From Clostridiales bacterium (GTDB lineage Bacteria; Bacillota; Clostridia; Lachnospirales; Lachnospiraceae), in NCBI GenBank assembly GCA_012839295.1, contig DUNO01000001.1:62001-126000 (forward strand): a DNA stretch of 64,000 nucleotides, given 5' to 3'. This document shows, one piece after another, positions 1 through 8,831 of the stretch (position 1 is its first letter; the number at the start of each line of letters is the position of its first letter). The notes below the pieces were generated by a model, which did no database searches, was not told the DNA's origin, and saw only the letters and a program-made list of their open reading frames with translations. The position numbers and the translations under genes were made by a program.

Positions 1-398
1 GTATATTGATTTCTGTGTGGGGCGGTTTCAAAAATAAGGCGCACACGATTGTTATGGCTTGTGCTTTATTCGGTTTGACAGGCTTTCTGCTCGGTGTAGT
101 ACCGAATTTTTGGGTATATTTAGGCGTAATGCTCCTCTGTGGTGCGACAATGCCGTTGTTTAACACGCCGAGCATGACGCTGCTCCAGAGCAAAATCGAG
201 CCGGACAAAATGGGGCGTGTATTCAGCGTGATGATGATGTTCAGTGGGTTGGCAATGCCGCTCGGAATGGTTGTATTCGGACCCTTGGGGGATGTGGTGC
301 GCATTGAGTGGTTACTGATTGCGTCGGGCATGGTGATATTCATCAGCGGTTTTGCATTGCTTCGGGCGCGTTCCTTGATTGAGATAGGGAAGCCGTAG
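1..398 (+). CDS. MFS transporter, C-terminal part (cut by window edge)
   Basis: The reading frame is already open at the first bases, so the apparent TTG start at 6 is only internal and the gene begins upstream of the window. The roughly 130 visible residues form about four hydrophobic helices. A polar segment (QSKIEPDKMGRVFS) resembles the cytoplasmic loop motif of the drug-efflux branch of the major facilitator superfamily (MFS_3/Mef-like). That branch exports small molecules by proton antiport. The last residues are charged, as is usual for these C-termini. The substrate cannot be told from this part. Confidence 0.8.
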   Translation, partial: ILISVWGGFKNKAHTIVMACALFGLTGFLLGVVPNFWVYLGVMLLCGATMPLFNTPSMTLLQSKIEPDKMGRVFSVMMMFSGLAMPLGMVVFGPLGDVVRIEWLLIASGMVIFISGFALLRARSLIEIGKP

Positions 399-587
399 TA
401 TAGTTGCCTTAACAGACAGTATTACTGCAACACCTTAAGCGCTCAAATTGCGAATAACTATTCAATGGATCTGATTGATTTAGGTATTGCAAAGAAACAT
501 TTCGAGATAGAAGCAAAAGGGAAGTTTGAATTTGGGAATGGAGGTATCTTTCATTTAGGAACACATGTTGAAAGGGAGCAGATATGA
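399..587 (+). pseudogene. C-terminal remnant, possibly of a nitroreductase-like protein
   Basis: The frame stays open from just after the MFS stop codon to a TGA that overlaps the ATG of the next gene. It has no plausible own start. The encoded text contains SMDLIDLGIAKKHFEIEA and then GKFEFGNGGIF, which looks like the C-terminal helix and tail of clostridial nitroreductase-family proteins (a D-x-GIA-x-x-HF pattern). I read it as the end of a gene whose 5' part was lost when the MFS gene was joined to it. The family assignment is from memory of the motif and is uncertain. Confidence 0.4.
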
Positions 588-2329
588 AAAAAAGTTTGAT
601 TATTTTTACCGTTTTCTTATTTATTCTGAGCTTTAGCAGCTGCGGGGCTCGAAGCGGGAAGCTTGAGGAAGTGGAAGTTAGTACCCCGGAAAACGGAGCA
701 AGCGATACCGAGCTGTCCGTTTTCCCTGTAACGTCAGAAATGGACACTTCGCCCTTAAGCCCCCCGGTAATCACATCAGAGGTTGTAAATAACTGCGGGG
801 ATTGTGCGCTTCAAGGCAGCAGGCTATATTATGCTAACAGCTATGACAATGGAACACTTTATAGTATGAATACCGACGGCAGTGATAACCGTAAGCTTAA
901 CGACGATTGGACGCCGTGGTTCTATGTATCCGGAGACCGGATTTATTACCAAAATGGGGAAGACGGGAAGATCTATGCCATGAATACCGACGGCAGCGGG
1001 CAGCAAAAGTTAAGCGACGATAATTCCGGGAATATTAATGTTACCGGCGACAGGATATATTATAGCAATACGGATGACGATTTTACGCTTTACAGCATGA
1101 ACACCGACGGCAGTGACAGGAAAAAATTGAATGGTGACAATCCCTTGTATATGAATGTGGTGGGTGACCGGATTTATTATTCCGGTAATCTTAGCGGCAG
1201 CAAGGGGATCTACAGTGTAAAAACTGATGGAACCGACAGAATAAAGCTAACCGATGACAGCCCTTATCGTATGACTGTGGCGGACGGCTGGGTTTATTAT
1301 AACAATGAGGACGACGATACCAAACTTTATGCCATTAGAACCGATGGCAGCGATAGGCATAAACTGACCGATGACTCTGGGTTAAACATAAATGTGGTTG
1401 ATAACCGGATTTATTACACGAATGGAAATGATAATAAAATCTACAGTATAAATACGGATGGCAGTGACAGGAAACCCCTGTCCAACGATACCGCGGAGTG
1501 GCTGGTTGTCGGGGGTAGCCGGATTTACTATACGATAACCGGAGCGAATATCTATTATATGAATATAGACGGCGGCGACAAGCGGCTTTTAGCGGATTTG
1601 CGCAGCGGTGTGTACAAGGATGTGACCTATGAAATCAGCGCCAGCCTGCGCAAAGATATGCCAAAGTACCGTTTTACGGCCACGGGAATGACACAAGGTG
1701 CGGATGAATGGGTGGCAGGCTATATTATGGGGTTGGAGGTCTTCGATGAAAAGGGTCGTTCTCTTCTCGCTGCGGACTTTTCACAGACTGTTCTTGATGA
1801 AGTAATCGGAAACGATGCTTATAATATAATGATGGACACTATGGGGCTGCATGTTACAGATATAAATTTTGATGGTTATAAAGATGTGATTATTTTGAAT
1901 AGCTTTGGCGGTGCGCATGCAAATACCTGGTATGATGGCTGGCTATGGAACCCGGAAACCTGGTTGTTTGTCAAAGCGGAATCCTTTACCGACATTTGTA
2001 ATCCTGCGCTTGATCCGGAGAAAAAATGCATTTACTCTACCGGAGGATCAGGAGCGGGCAACCGGGGGTGGAATATTTACCAGTTTATTGACGGGGAGTT
2101 CAAGGTCACGAACAGTTTATCTTATAACGAAGCAAATGGGGATTATTATTTTCAGGAACAAAAGCTTGTGAACGGGGAAATGGAAATCGTTCGGGACGAT
2201 GTTATAGAGGGCGGCAGTTTTGATGACGCGTTGTCTGTTGCAGGTTATATCAACGACGATCTTTGGCAGCTGGATAATCCGCGTTGGTATGGCGTTGGAG
2301 GCCATCAGGCTGACCAATGGCTGGAATGA
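584..2329 (+). CDS. Lipoprotein with DUF5050-type beta-propeller repeats
   Basis: A 581-residue exported lipoprotein. The signal peptide ends in a lipobox with the modified cysteine at residue 20 (LSFSSC). Residues about 65-350 are a run of 40-44 residue repeats with the pattern xIYYxN...xIYxMNTDGSDRxKLxDD, typical of DUF5050/LRP1-like propellers found on clostridial cell surfaces. A separate C-terminal domain of about 200 residues follows, with an FxGYKDVIIL element like FG-GAP or XAC2610-type domains. The ATG at 584 follows GGGAGCAG at good spacing and overlaps the stop of the preceding remnant. The protein probably binds a ligand or partner at the envelope; no catalytic motif is evident. 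Confidence 0.75.
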   Translation: MKKSLIIFTVFLFILSFSSCGARSGKLEEVEVSTPENGASDTELSVFPVTSEMDTSPLSPPVITSEVVNNCGDCALQGSRLYYANSYDNGTLYSMNTDGSDNRKLNDDWTPWFYVSGDRIYYQNGEDGKIYAMNTDGSGQQKLSDDNSGNINVTGDRIYYSNTDDDFTLYSMNTDGSDRKKLNGDNPLYMNVVGDRIYYSGNLSGSKGIYSVKTDGTDRIKLTDDSPYRMTVADGWVYYNNEDDDTKLYAIRTDGSDRHKLTDDSGLNINVVDNRIYYTNGNDNKIYSINTDGSDRKPLSNDTAEWLVVGGSRIYYTITGANIYYMNIDGGDKRLLADLRSGVYKDVTYEISASLRKDMPKYRFTATGMTQGADEWVAGYIMGLEVFDEKGRSLLAADFSQTVLDEVIGNDAYNIMMDTMGLHVTDINFDGYKDVIILNSFGGAHANTWYDGWLWNPETWLFVKAESFTDICNPALDPEKKCIYSTGGSGAGNRGWNIYQFIDGEFKVTNSLSYNEANGDYYFQEQKLVNGEMEIVRDDVIEGGSFDDALSVAGYINDDLWQLDNPRWYGVGGHQADQWLE

Positions 2330-2595
2330 TAAAAACAATAGATGATATTTTAGAAGCAGCATTAAAATCATATGGCGAAATCGGGGGGACAAATATTATG
2401 AGAAAAAAAAGAATGACTGGCCGAAAGTGCTATGACCATTTAGGGGGCAATTTAGGAGCGGCATTATTTGACTTTTATGTTTCAAACGGTTGGATTGAAT
2501 TAGAAGATGGAAAAAATACAATATTTAAGATTACAGAAAAAGGACATTTAGAATTTGCGAAGATGGGATTATATATTGAAACAGATATGCTTTAG
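2317..2595 (+). pseudogene. Truncated winged-helix regulator, ArsR C-terminal part
   Basis: A 92-residue frame that overlaps the end of the lipoprotein gene by 13 bases. From residue 28 on it reads RMTGRKCYDHLGGNLGAAL and then a short wing ending in ITEKGHLEFAKMGL. This matches the C-terminal half typical of some ArsR-family regulators, in which a CYDHL(A/G)G motif follows the DNA-binding domain. The helix-turn-helix itself is absent. The first 25 residues (DDILEAALKSYGEIGG) instead look like the opening helix of a TetR protein, so this may be two fused remnants. An alternative is a genuine small protein starting at the ATG at 2398. It is probably non-functional as a repressor. Confidence 0.45.
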
Positions 2596-2623
2596 TTAGC
2601 TTTTAAATTCCAATTTATAAAAT

Positions 2624-2657
2624 GAGATTGGCTATTAATTATAGTCAGTCTCTTTTT
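2624..2657 (+). terminator. Probable rho-independent terminator
   Basis: Arms 2624-2635 and 2641-2652 (GAGATTGGCTAT / ATAGTCAGTCTC) pair over 12 positions, two of them as G-U, with a 5-base loop and then TTTTT. It lies just after the truncated regulator. The rest of the gap to the sigma factor gene shows nothing else clear. Confidence 0.6.
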
Positions 2658-2848
2658 ATGCACAAGGCACCCTGTCGTAACCCGCTTACGTTATTTCTTT
2701 ATGTGCACCATAAGTGTAACAGGAAACGGCTAAATCCCAATTTATCGAGCAGGCCGATCCTAATCAAAGGGATAGGGTATAAATTTTTTAGATACTTTGC
2801 AGCCTTTTTATCGTCTAAAGCGTATATAGGGTAAAGGAGGTGGAGAGA

Positions 2849-3340
2849 GTGGCATATAAGTCCTGCCGGCCGGAGAACTTCGGGGCTTTTGTAACAAGGC
2901 ACGAAAATAAGCTATACCGTACTGCGCTCGCGATTATGGGAAACGCGCCTGATGCCGAGGATGTGGTGCAGGATACGTTTTTGCGTGCCTATGCGAAAGC
3001 ACCCGAATTTGAAACGGTGGAACATGAAAAGGCGTGGCTCATCAGGGTAACGGTGAACCTTTGCAAAAGCCGCCTGCGTACCCCCTGGCGAAAACGCACG
3101 GAGCCACTTCTGGATTCCTATCCTGCCAAAGAGCCGAAACAGTATGAGCTGCTGGAGTACGTTCTGGCTCTGCCGCCTAAATACCGTGCCGTTATCCACC
3201 TGTTTTATTATGAAGGTTATTCCGTAAAGGACATCGCAAATCTGACCGGACAAAAAGAGAGTACCGTTCGGAGCCTGCTCACCCGCGCCCGGCAAAAGCT
3301 CAAATCTGTCTTAAAGGAGGACGACTATGAAAGCATATAA
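2849..3340 (+). CDS. ECF-family RNA polymerase sigma factor
   Basis: A sigma-70 factor of the extracytoplasmic-function group, about 163 residues, made only of region 2 and region 4. Region 2 contains DAEDVVQDTFLRAYAK, the helix that contacts the core enzyme and the -10 element. Region 4 ends with the helix-turn-helix GYSVKDIANLTGQKESTVRSLLTRAR for -35 recognition. The frame opens at 2840, but the GTG at 2849 is preferred because AAAGGAGG (2833-2840) then sits 8 bases upstream. It overlaps the next gene by 14 bases, the usual arrangement with a cognate anti-sigma factor that holds it inactive at the membrane. The inducing signal is unknown. Confidence 0.88.
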   Translation: MAYKSCRPENFGAFVTRHENKLYRTALAIMGNAPDAEDVVQDTFLRAYAKAPEFETVEHEKAWLIRVTVNLCKSRLRTPWRKRTEPLLDSYPAKEPKQYELLEYVLALPPKYRAVIHLFYYEGYSVKDIANLTGQKESTVRSLLTRARQKLKSVLKEDDYESI

Positions 3341-4253
3341 CGATTATATGGATAATATATCGGTTTCGGATACCCTGCACCGAAGGTTTATATCATGCAC
3401 CGCCAATGCCAGACCCGCACGCCATCCAATTATGGTCAGGCGATATGCTACAGCCTTTGCCTGTCTTGCCGCGATTTTACTGGGCGTGTTAACGGTGCCG
3501 CGGCTGCTTCCGGACAATGTAACACCGATAACCGACTCATCCCATCAGCCAGGAGTGACCAGTCCTGCTATTTCTGAACCTGATACCAAAAGACAAAACG
3601 GCGCGGTATATCATGACATAGACATATCGCAAATTGCCAGGCAGGAATATGAAGCAAAAGTGCCGGAAGGGTTCATCTTTATGCAAAGACTAAGGCTCAT
3701 GAAAAAAGATTTTCGAGATTTTAATATTGATTCCCATTGGGACGAACAAGCACGTTTTACTAAGGAGGATATAGAATCCTCCCTGCATATATCCATTATT
3801 GACCCTGTTCTTCCCAAAGGGGATTATACGACAACGCAAGGTGTTTTAGTGGACGACGCGACGGACGAAACTATCGCGTACCGGACGGATTATTATTACT
3901 TTAACAAAGATACGCTGGAATTTCAAAACAGGTTCAGTATCTTCTATTTCGCAGCGGATTACTTTAATGCAACAGAAATCGAGCGAATGCAAAATGTAAC
4001 CAGAACAGATGGTGAAGTCCATATAGATGATTTTGTTTTAGCGGCTGACGCACATTTTAAGATGCCCCATGTTCGAAAGCTGGTCTATCTGGAAAACGGC
4101 GTTGGTATTGTCATGGAAGCGGAAGCGGCTGCTGTTATAACTGGAGGTCAGGTTGACCAAGAGAAAAGTCTTGGGCGTTATGCGCAAACTGATAAACAAC
4201 TTATTACCTTGATGGACACACATTTGCCTTTGAACCGGAAAGTGGCAGGCTGA
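3327..4253 (+). CDS. Membrane-anchored anti-sigma factor-like protein
   Basis: A 308-residue protein with a short cytoplasmic N-terminus (about 35 residues), one transmembrane helix at about 39-58 (YATAFACLAAILLGVL) and a large extracellular part. This is the layout of ECF anti-sigma proteins of the RsiV/DUF4179 type. It starts inside the sigma factor gene with GGAGG seven bases ahead, so the two are translationally coupled. By position it should bind and silence the upstream sigma factor until an external signal acts on the outer domain. I see no zinc-binding HxxxCxxC motif, so it is not a ZAS-type anti-sigma protein. The function is inferred mostly from context. Confidence 0.65.
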   Translation: MKAYNDYMDNISVSDTLHRRFISCTANARPARHPIMVRRYATAFACLAAILLGVLTVPRLLPDNVTPITDSSHQPGVTSPAISEPDTKRQNGAVYHDIDISQIARQEYEAKVPEGFIFMQRLRLMKKDFRDFNIDSHWDEQARFTKEDIESSLHISIIDPVLPKGDYTTTQGVLVDDATDETIAYRTDYYYFNKDTLEFQNRFSIFYFAADYFNATEIERMQNVTRTDGEVHIDDFVLAADAHFKMPHVRKLVYLENGVGIVMEAEAAAVITGGQVDQEKSLGRYAQTDKQLITLMDTHLPLNRKVAG

Positions 4254-4271
4254 TAATCAGACATTGATAAT

Positions 4272-5957
4272 TCATATTTTGCGTTGATTATGAAAATATG
4301 ATGCCAGTTGGTTGGCAGCTGCCTTTCCGGTAGATAATGCGCCCTGCATCCAGGCGTGTTTTGTGGATACGTGTTCACCGGCAAAGTAAACCCGATGATT
4401 AAATTCCGGCTTCAGCATTTCATAGGCAAATAATTTTTTCTGACCGGGGAGTGCCAGAGCAAAAGCACCCCGGTTATTTGGTTGATTATTCCTTACGACG
4501 GTCTTTTGGTCTTCCACAATGAAATTTAAAAATCCCTTTGGCAATCCATGGATCTCCTCCACATTTGCCCTTGCCAGTTCATACCGGAGCGTTTCTTCCA
4601 TGTTTCCTATTCTCGTTGAGTTTAAATGATAATTATATGAGGCTACCAGTACCCCGGGTTCATCCGGTGAACAGGAGGAAGCACCGGGACAAAGTATATG
4701 ATCTCCTGGATAGAAGATATACTGAATGGGCAAGTCTGTCTGGGAAAACCCCCCAATCATTTGTCCATATGCGGTATTCTGTTCCCAGAAACGTTTATTG
4801 CACATAAATAGGGTTTTTTGTGAATTGGTATAGTTAAATTCTGAAATTGCCTGCATCTTAAGGTTACTGAAATAAGGTTTGATTTCAACTGCCCTCAAAG
4901 TGGAGTAGGGTATTGCACATACGACATAATCAAAAACATCAGCAGCTTCCCGGGAATCTTTCCTATTATGATATTTTAGAATTACTTTATTGCGATATTT
5001 TGATTGATAAATGCCAGTAACAGTCTGACCGGGATGGTAAGTAACAGTACCCAGCAGGGAAACCGGGATATTTTGATACTGGGGCGGATTATCCACGAGA
5101 AAGGATTGGATAAAAGCATAGGGCAGATTTACAATTCCACCTTCGATTGTATAGATATTACGGTAATCAAGAGTATATTCCTCATGAGTGATTTCATCAT
5201 AGCTAATATTCAATAAAGAGCCAGTGCCGGAATCTATACCTGAGATTAAGCTGATTGCCCCCTGACTTAATCCGAGATTTTCCAAAGTCTGCCGGACGGA
5301 GTTGTTTATAAGAGGGAGGTATTTCGGGGAATATTCAGGTAAAATCTGTATTAGCTCTGACCGGATATCGGGTGGAAGCTGCTTCATTAAGTACAAAAAG
5401 GCATATTCATTAAGCTCTGACCAGGGAGTATTTCTTTCCTGGGGAGTTAACTCGTATAAGGGATAAAGCATCTGTTCGACCGAATCGGATGTTCTTAAAC
5501 GGGTATTATGTACATATATAAAATTGTTTCGTCTTGTTTGGGATAGAGGACGGGTGTTAAGACCAAACAAATTGATATAGTGCCAGGTGGTCTCATGGGT
5601 TACTGGAATTCTATGAGCACCAAATTCACTGTAATATTTACCTTGGGAATCAAAGTAATAGGTATAAACTCGCCCACCAATCCTATCTTCACTGGCATCT
5701 AGAACTGTAATATCTGCTCCCAGTTTACGAAGCTCAAATGCAGCGGATAAACCGGCTAGCCCTCCTCCAATGACACCTATTTTTACTCCCTGTAGTTCTC
5801 CTGGCAATGCGTAATTTGTGATATCTAAAGGAGGACTTAATAAATGAATGATATATTCATAATCCTCCGGCCTGCCTTCCGTTTCTAATGAATTTCTAAG
5901 CATTTCATGCCGTTGTTCGTCCGTGGGATTAATTACTTGATTTAATGGAGCATTCAT
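4272..5957 (-). CDS. Flavin-containing amine / L-amino-acid oxidase
   Basis: 561 residues. The dinucleotide-binding fold begins at about residue 58 with GVIGGGLAGLSAAFELRKLG, followed by the acidic end of strand 2 (VLDASE) and the amine oxidase GGR motif (RIGGRVYTY). The C-terminus has the second FAD signature VYFAGEHVS...WMQGALSTGKAAA. Such enzymes oxidise amines or L-amino acids to imines, passing electrons to oxygen with release of H2O2 and ammonium. The length and the extra N-terminal helices fit the L-amino-acid oxidase branch better than the monoamine oxidases. No signal peptide is visible, so it is cytoplasmic. It is transcribed towards the sigma/anti-sigma pair and appears to be a single-gene unit. 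Confidence 0.85.
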   Translation of the reverse strand: MNAPLNQVINPTDEQRHEMLRNSLETEGRPEDYEYIIHLLSPPLDITNYALPGELQGVKIGVIGGGLAGLSAAFELRKLGADITVLDASEDRIGGRVYTYYFDSQGKYYSEFGAHRIPVTHETTWHYINLFGLNTRPLSQTRRNNFIYVHNTRLRTSDSVEQMLYPLYELTPQERNTPWSELNEYAFLYLMKQLPPDIRSELIQILPEYSPKYLPLINNSVRQTLENLGLSQGAISLISGIDSGTGSLLNISYDEITHEEYTLDYRNIYTIEGGIVNLPYAFIQSFLVDNPPQYQNIPVSLLGTVTYHPGQTVTGIYQSKYRNKVILKYHNRKDSREAADVFDYVVCAIPYSTLRAVEIKPYFSNLKMQAISEFNYTNSQKTLFMCNKRFWEQNTAYGQMIGGFSQTDLPIQYIFYPGDHILCPGASSCSPDEPGVLVASYNYHLNSTRIGNMEETLRYELARANVEEIHGLPKGFLNFIVEDQKTVVRNNQPNNRGAFALALPGQKKLFAYEMLKPEFNHRVYFAGEHVSTKHAWMQGALSTGKAAANQLASYFHNQRKI

Positions 5958-5994
5958 TGGTCATACCTCACAATATTGTTACAGTAGTAATATA

Positions 5995-6010
5995 TTGAGA
6001 ACTTTCTCAA
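5995..6010. promoter_or_regulatory. 16-bp palindrome upstream of the amine oxidase gene
   Basis: TTGAGAA-CT-TTCTCAA is a perfect inverted repeat 38 bases upstream of the amine oxidase start, on the side where its promoter must lie. It may be an operator. It lacks a T-run, so a terminator is unlikely. Confidence 0.35.
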
Positions 6011-6574
6011 AATATAACAAAATAGGACAAGTATAATGTATAAATCTACATAGCGGAAAACATGGTTTACATTTAGCAAGTATTTTACACAACCTGAGAA
6101 TTTGGTAAAATCTATGGGGTCAGGGATTAAACAAATTCCTAAAAAGTATATGCTTAGAAGACCATAGGAACAGCAATAATAAAAAAAGAAAAATGTGAAA
6201 AAATTATTAAAGTTAGATTGAAGTTAGATTGAATGTGTAAAATCCCATTAGGGGATGTAAATGTGAAAAATAGAGTGTATTTTGGGTCAGCTTCAGCTAA
6301 GGGAGCATAATACCTTACTTTTTAAGCTATTAAATTAGTTAATCATTGCATCTTTGTTATTAAAGAGATATCGTATCCTTGTGCCTGAAGAAATGCGAAC
6401 GCATTTGCTCCATTTAGTAGCACATGTTTGCTCTTGACAGCGGACATAGAGCATTGAACCAGCATTTTATGCTGATAAGAGGTAACACCCTGCCTTATCA
6501 GTAGTTATAATCGCTGCAACCTTTTTATTAAAATGTTTGTGCCGCAAGCGCAGCGGCTCGGAATGGAGAAATAA
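6011..6574. other. Long AT-rich intergenic region with regulatory elements, no gene
   Basis: About 560 bases between divergent genes with no credible coding frame. It holds the tandem response-regulator site at 6212-6233, an inverted repeat with arms CTGATAAG (6472-6479) and CTTATCAG (6494-6501), and a consensus -10 TATAAT at 6506-6511 directly after it. The second element may be a promoter closer to the response regulator gene with an operator hairpin over its -35 area. The start codon at 6575 lies 12 bases after the run CGGAATGGAG. Confidence 0.5.
6212..6243 (+). promoter_or_regulatory. Tandem 11-bp operator and -10 for the two-component system
   Basis: GTTAGATTGAA occurs twice back to back (6212-6222 and 6223-6233). 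After a gap of 4 bases comes a -10-like TAAAAT (6238-6243). OmpR-family regulators bind such head-to-tail repeats spaced one helical turn apart, in place of a strong -35. The same arrangement stands before the ABC exporter genes at 8767, which points to the regulator encoded at 6575 as the binder. Confidence 0.65.
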
Positions 6575-7246
6575 ATGAATATACGAATTCTGGTTGTGGA
6601 AGATGATATTCACATTCGGGAGATGGTCAAACGATTTTTACAAAGCGGTGGATATTCGGTAGATGCTGTCGCTGATGGAAATACTGCACTACAACTTTTT
6701 TATGACGAACAATATCAGTTAATAATCCTTGATATTATGCTGCCAGGAATCAATGGGCAGGAATTATTAAAAGAACTTAGAAAAATACACGATACTCCTG
6801 TTCTGATGATGACTGCCCTTGATGATGACGAAAATCAGATTAAGGCATTTACAAACGAAGCAGATGATTATGTTATAAAACCTTTTTCTATGCAAATCCT
6901 TGTAAAGCGGGCGGAAGCGTTACTGCGCAGAAGCGGTGTCCTGAAAAAGGAAATCAAAGTCGGAGCCCTCAGTTTATTCCCGGAAACCTTGCGGGTGGAA
7001 TATGTAGGGAATGAAATCAAATTATCCCCGAAGGAATTTGACATATTGATGTTACTGGTTCAAAATCACAAGGCTATCGTACCTCACGAAACGCTGCTTG
7101 TTAAAATATGGGGTTATGACTTTGACGGCAATGAGGGCATTATTCACGCCAGTATGAAGAAATTGCGTGATAAACTGCCAGACAATCTGGTGAGGACCGT
7201 GAAGGGTATAGGATATTGCTTGGAGGTACCAGATAATGAAACATAA
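6575..7246 (+). CDS. OmpR-family response regulator
   Basis: 223 residues with an N-terminal receiver domain and a C-terminal winged helix. The acidic pocket is D10/D11, the phospho-acceptor is D53 in LIILDIMLPG, and the switch residues are the Thr in VLMMTALDD and the Lys in DDYVIKPFS. The DNA-binding half has the usual LSPKEFDILMLL and RTVKGIGYCLE elements. It overlaps the kinase gene downstream by 11 bases, so both are made together. Its likely targets are its own promoter (6212) and the ABC exporter promoter (8767). The layout resembles antimicrobial-peptide or envelope-stress sensing modules; the signal is unknown. Confidence 0.93.
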   Translation: MNIRILVVEDDIHIREMVKRFLQSGGYSVDAVADGNTALQLFYDEQYQLIILDIMLPGINGQELLKELRKIHDTPVLMMTALDDDENQIKAFTNEADDYVIKPFSMQILVKRAEALLRRSGVLKKEIKVGALSLFPETLRVEYVGNEIKLSPKEFDILMLLVQNHKAIVPHETLLVKIWGYDFDGNEGIIHASMKKLRDKLPDNLVRTVKGIGYCLEVPDNET

Positions 7247-8657
7247 TTTTTTCGGGATATTCGGCAAGGTTTTCTTTTATACGGTGCTCATTCTTACAAT
7301 CGTCATTGTGGCTATGTTTGTGTTCTTGTCTGATCAAATCAAATCTGCGGTGGAAACGACACAGCAGCTCCAGATAGCAGATGCTTTCCAGACTTTTTTT
7401 GTACAGATTGAGGGCAGGACTGATGAAGAGGCCGCGGAGCTGGCAAGACAATTTCATCAAAAAAATACATCCTTTGAGTTCTGCTTGGAAAACTCGGACA
7501 AAGAGGTCATATTTCAGACCGATCATTTCAAGAGATCGGATATACCCTCCGATCTGGACTCCGGAAATAAAATCATTACAAAAGGTACAAGATTAACTCA
7601 AAACCGGATGAATTTTTTTAAAGCAGGCGGCTCTGACCGCTTTCAATTTGTTACAATATCTGCGGGAGGGATGAGGCTCTATGTGACGAGCAGTACTTCG
7701 GGAGCTTTCATCTATCATATTTTTATCTGGGATGCAATTGCCGCCTTTGCAATCGTTTTCTGCGCCAGCCTGATTGCCGCCGCGGTCTTTGCAAGGCGCA
7801 TAACAAAACCGATCAAAAAGATTGCGGGTGATACCAGAAAAATGTCCGAGCTTCAAATCGTTGATGAGCCAAGGCAGAGGAATGACGAGATCGGCCAGCT
7901 TGCTGGTGACGTCTATAAGATGTATCGGGCGCTGCAGTCAACCATAGAACAGCTTGAATATGAGATTAAGCGTGAAAAAGAGATGGAGGAAAATCAACGT
8001 TTCTTCTTCTCAGCAGCCTCACATGAGCTTAAAACTCCTATAGCAGCCACATCGGCTCTGCTGGAAGGTATGCTGGAGAATGTAGTAAGGCCGGAGGAAT
8101 ACCCGAAATATATCCGGGAGTGCATGAGGATGACAAAGGAGCAAAGCAGACTGGTTTCAGAAATATTAGAAATGGTGAAGCTTTCAGGAGGGCTCATCGT
8201 GCAAAAGCAGGAAAGCACTAATTTAAAAGAAACAATTGAGTCTGTGATTGGTGCCCACAAGTCAATAGCGGACGCAAGGAATATTGACCTGGATATGGAT
8301 ATACCCGGTAATATATTTTGCACCTATGACACCGGTTTATTCGCAAAGGCGTTATCTAACGTGGTCATAAATGCAATAGACAATACCTCGGACGGTAAAA
8401 AAGTCCATCTTTATGTAAAGAGAGATGGTTTAAAGATAAGGCTATACATTTTCAATGAAGGGGAGACAATTCCCGAGGAAGACTTGCCCAGGCTGTTTGA
8501 GCCTTTTTTCAGCAGGGATAAAGCCCGGAGTAAAACCAGGGAACACAGCGGCTTAGGTCTTGCCATAGTAAAGAAAACCTTAGATTTAATGGAAGTTCCA
8601 TTCTTTATTGAAAACATGGAAAACGGCGTTTTGTTCTGTATGGATCTGCCTTATTGA
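7236..8657 (+). CDS. Sensor histidine kinase
   Basis: 473 residues with two transmembrane helices (about 10-31 and 164-186) around an extracellular sensor domain of roughly 130 residues. A HAMP linker follows (RRITKPIKKIAGDTRK). The phospho-acceptor helix carries SAASHELKTPIA and the ATPase domain has the N box (NVVINAIDN), G1-like and G2 (SGLGLAIVKK) motifs. It phosphorylates the response regulator with which its gene overlaps by 11 bases; GGAGG lies 10 bases before the ATG. A strong terminator follows, separating it from the ABC genes it probably controls. Confidence 0.92.
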   Translation: MKHNFFGIFGKVFFYTVLILTIVIVAMFVFLSDQIKSAVETTQQLQIADAFQTFFVQIEGRTDEEAAELARQFHQKNTSFEFCLENSDKEVIFQTDHFKRSDIPSDLDSGNKIITKGTRLTQNRMNFFKAGGSDRFQFVTISAGGMRLYVTSSTSGAFIYHIFIWDAIAAFAIVFCASLIAAAVFARRITKPIKKIAGDTRKMSELQIVDEPRQRNDEIGQLAGDVYKMYRALQSTIEQLEYEIKREKEMEENQRFFFSAASHELKTPIAATSALLEGMLENVVRPEEYPKYIRECMRMTKEQSRLVSEILEMVKLSGGLIVQKQESTNLKETIESVIGAHKSIADARNIDLDMDIPGNIFCTYDTGLFAKALSNVVINAIDNTSDGKKVHLYVKRDGLKIRLYIFNEGETIPEEDLPRLFEPFFSRDKARSKTREHSGLGLAIVKKTLDLMEVPFFIENMENGVLFCMDLPY

Positions 8658-8670
8658 TATACGGAAAGGA

Positions 8671-8721
8671 GTGATGCAAAACAGATGAGTAGTCATCTGT
8701 TTTGCATCACTCTATTTTTTT
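8671..8721 (+). terminator. Strong rho-independent terminator
   Basis: Arms 8671-8688 and 8693-8710 are perfectly complementary over 18 base pairs around the 4-base loop GTAG. Seven T bases follow shortly after (8715-8721). It ends the regulator/kinase transcript. Confidence 0.9.
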
Positions 8722-8766
8722 GCCCAAATAGAAAATGGATTCGGTGAAGCCGTCATCCTTTTTTTG

Positions 8767-8798
8767 GTTAGATACAGGTTAGATTGGGTTGTTATCCT
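8767..8798 (+). promoter_or_regulatory. Response-regulator-controlled promoter of the ABC exporter
   Basis: Two head-to-tail half-sites, GTTAGATACAG (8767-8777) and GTTAGATTGGG (8778-8788), are followed after 4 bases by a -10-like TATCCT (8793-8798). Half-site length, spacing and distance to the -10 are the same as at 6212-6243. The repeats occupy the place of the -35 box, as in class II activation by OmpR-type regulators. Confidence 0.7.
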
Positions 8799-8831
8799 GT
8801 GTTCAAATAAATTAAAGGAGTGATAAACCCA

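Noticed and set aside
5995-6010. Terminator upstream of the amine oxidase gene
   Set aside because: The dyad has a 2-base loop and no T-run, so it is better read as an operator candidate.
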